DNA from: Citreicoccus inhibens | GTDB lineage: Bacteria > Myxococcota > Myxococcia > Myxococcales > Myxococcaceae | Reading direction: 5' to 3' | DNA length: 64,000 bases | NCBI RefSeq assembly: GCF_019039035.1 | Contig: NZ_JAHNZT010000004.1 | Coordinates: forward strand, 389,983-453,982 | In this document: positions 62,576-64,000 of the stretch, in pieces | How positions within the stretch are numbered: position 1 is the first letter of the stretch | Layout: every line of letters starts with the position of its first letter | Made by a program: the position numbers and the translations under genes | The notes under the pieces: generated by a model | What the model was told of the DNA's origin: nothing | Databases searched by the model: none | What the model saw: the letters and a program-made list of their open reading frames with translations, nothing else

Positions 62576-63019
62576 ATCAGAGCACCTTCAAATCCATGGG
62601 GGGCAATGAGGCACGAGAGCGTGCTCAATCGTCCATCCAGAGTCCATCCATTCCGCCAATGGGTTCCCAAACGGATTTCCGTATTCGCACCTGAAGGCCA
62701 TGAATCAGGAACGATTGGGTTCACTCCGAACCCAGTCCACTCGCCCTCCATGGACAGCGCGAGCAAGCACTCCGCACCTCCGGAGGAATGTCTGTGTGGG
62801 AATGGCACCGGAGCGTGAGTCACCAGCCCAGGACATGAAAGCCGTCATGGACATCCCGTCCTGCATTCGGCATTCGCTTCGCGAAGGCTCGATGCCACCT
62901 GCCACATCGCCTGAGCTGCTGACCGAGTCGTTCTCCTGGACCTGTAGGTCGTCACGCACGACGATGCCCGTTGTGCCGCTGCGTTCCAGCATGACGCTGT
63001 TCCATAGGGAGCCTTCTCG
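62576..63019. other. Intergenic region between WD40 and SUMF1-like genes
   Basis: 444 bases, divergent promoters expected. A minus-strand open frame from an ATG at 62992 to 62705 (95 residues, beginning MLERSGTTGIVVRDDLQVQE) is the only candidate gene; it lacks a clear ribosome site and a known family. I leave it as doubtful. No repeats or terminators stand out. Confidence 0.3.
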
Positions 63020-63862
63020 ATGACGTCCTTCTTGGCCCGTTCGTGTCTTCCGCTCCTGCTTCTCATGGAAGGCTGCGCAACCTCGAAGGAGGCGACGACG
63101 CATTCCCCCGCTCGCGAAGCCCCGACAACCGCAGCCACCGCGGTGTGGCTCTCCGCCGGAGGGTTCGACATGGGTTCCCCCGAGGGAGAGCCAGGACGGG
63201 ACACGGACGAGGGGCCTCGAACCCACGTCGCGCTCGCGCGGTTCCAGATGGACGTCACACCCGTGACGGTGCGCGCCTTCGAGGAGCGAGCCGAACAGGT
63301 ACGAGCAAAGGATCCCCAGGCGCACTGGTGGACCGAGGCCGAGACGCCGCAGGGGTGGCTGGGCCACTGCAACCTGGGTTCAGAGCGCCAGGAACACCCC
63401 ATGAACTGCGTGGACTGGCGAGCAGCGCGGGCCTACTGCGAACTGACAGGTGGCGCCCTGCCCACGGAAGCTGAATGGGAGTACGCCGCGCGTGCCACGG
63501 CATCGACCGCCTACTGGTGGGGCGAGACCTTCGACGTGACTCGTGTCGTAAGTTCAGTGGCCTGCACGTCACGGGGCTGCCTGGGGAGCACGGCTCCCGT
63601 CGTTTCTTCCGGCGTACGCTGCAACAGTTGGGGGCTTTGCGACATGACCGGGAACGTGTGGCAGTGGACCGCCACGACCTACCAAGAACACCTGGGCGAG
63701 ACCACGCCCGCTGAGCCTCCCGACGTGCCGGAGAAGCCTGTGCACCGAGGAGGCTCGTGGCTGAATCAGGTGCCGTCCTTGTTTCGCTCCGCGCATCGCG
63801 GTCTCGCCTATCCACGGAACGGCTTGACCGGGGTGGGCTTCCGCTGCGTCCTCAGGCGGTAA
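63020..63862 (+). CDS. SUMF1/FGE-fold lipoprotein
   Basis: 280 residues. Lipobox LLMEGC (Cys19), then a formylglycine-generating-enzyme fold: FDMGSPEGEPGRDTDEGP, FQMDVTPVTVRAFEE, MNCVDWRAARAYCELTGGALP, TEAEWEYAARA, DMTGNVWQWT, HRGGSWLNQ and GFRCV. The two copper-binding cysteines that follow RGGSW in true FGE are absent (SWLNQVPSLF), so a structural or carbohydrate/protein-binding role is more likely than sulfatase maturation. Confidence 0.85.
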   Translation: MTSFLARSCLPLLLLMEGCATSKEATTHSPAREAPTTAATAVWLSAGGFDMGSPEGEPGRDTDEGPRTHVALARFQMDVTPVTVRAFEERAEQVRAKDPQAHWWTEAETPQGWLGHCNLGSERQEHPMNCVDWRAARAYCELTGGALPTEAEWEYAARATASTAYWWGETFDVTRVVSSVACTSRGCLGSTAPVVSSGVRCNSWGLCDMTGNVWQWTATTYQEHLGETTPAEPPDVPEKPVHRGGSWLNQVPSLFRSAHRGLAYPRNGLTGVGFRCVLRR

Positions 63863-64000
63863 CCACTCTTGCCCTAAACCGAGGGTCGTGATTCGCGATC
63901 AGGTTGAGGGGCGGGCAAGCGCGAGACGAGCGGGAAGAAAGAGCAGGGGCACCTCTCGTTCGGCTCTGTGTGCGCAGAAGACCTGAGAGCGAGAAGGCCC

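Noticed and set aside
63020..63862. Sulfatase-modifying formylglycine-generating enzyme
   Set aside because: The catalytic cysteine region is not conserved and no sulfatase gene is nearby.

Overview
The window is about 70% G+C with almost every third codon position G or C. It carries gene types typical of Myxococcota: many lipoproteins, Ser/Thr kinases with huge low-complexity linkers, DUF1629-type immunity proteins and Cys-rich repeat lipoproteins. I read it as a chromosomal segment of a myxobacterium, probably suborder Cystobacterineae; the assignment rests on style and gene content, not on a marker gene. I see no rRNA, no complete tRNA, no CRISPR array, no phage and no insertion sequence.

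Left part (1-16.2 kb). A GDP-mannose pyrophosphorylase gene lies beside a two-gene O-acylation unit (a tandem-duplicated SGNH esterase and an MBOAT acyltransferase). Then come CoA diphosphatase/UppP, a YchJ-like protein, a CHAT-protease/TPR membrane protein with a partner lipoprotein, the trehalose synthase TreT, a class D beta-lactamase and a secreted protein.

Middle (16.3-31.3 kb). metK diverges from a rightward envelope-lipid run: an MlaC/HpnM-like periplasmic protein, a 'Gcr recombinase' family membrane protein, an HpnN-like RND exporter, a lipoprotein, MgtC and a GT-C glycosyltransferase. Leftward lies a complete mannose-family phosphotransferase operon (EIIA-EIIB-EIIC-EIID-HPr-EI). Its regulators HprK and RapZ sit 4-6 kb upstream (35.6-37.4 kb), separated from it by an NAD-kinase-like/SPFH pair, a phosphoesterase and an orphan immunity-type protein.

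Right-centre (37-48.7 kb). A GT22-like transferase, a HIT protein, a DUF1275 protein and a membrane-fused spermidine-synthase-like protein are followed by a 1229-residue Ser/Thr kinase translationally close to a vitamin-B12/siderophore-type ABC ATPase. An FHA-GAF-cyclase-like protein with a degenerate cyclase site follows.

Vitamin B12 region (48.8-58.2 kb). Two leftward transcription units each begin with a recognisable promoter and a cobalamin riboswitch. The first encodes BtuB, a Cys-rich putative beta-propeller lipoprotein overlapping btuB, BtuF and BtuC. The second encodes two more lipoproteins and a Rieske lipoprotein. The layout resembles the Bacteroides BtuB-BtuG surface capture system and is the most interesting part of the window. 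The matching ATPase is probably the one at 42.5-43.2 kb.

Right end (58.5-64 kb). A ComEA-like helix-hairpin-helix protein is followed by a lipoprotein cluster: one with a JAMM/JAB-like metal motif, one with a long WD40 propeller array, and a SUMF1-fold lipoprotein lacking the catalytic cysteines.
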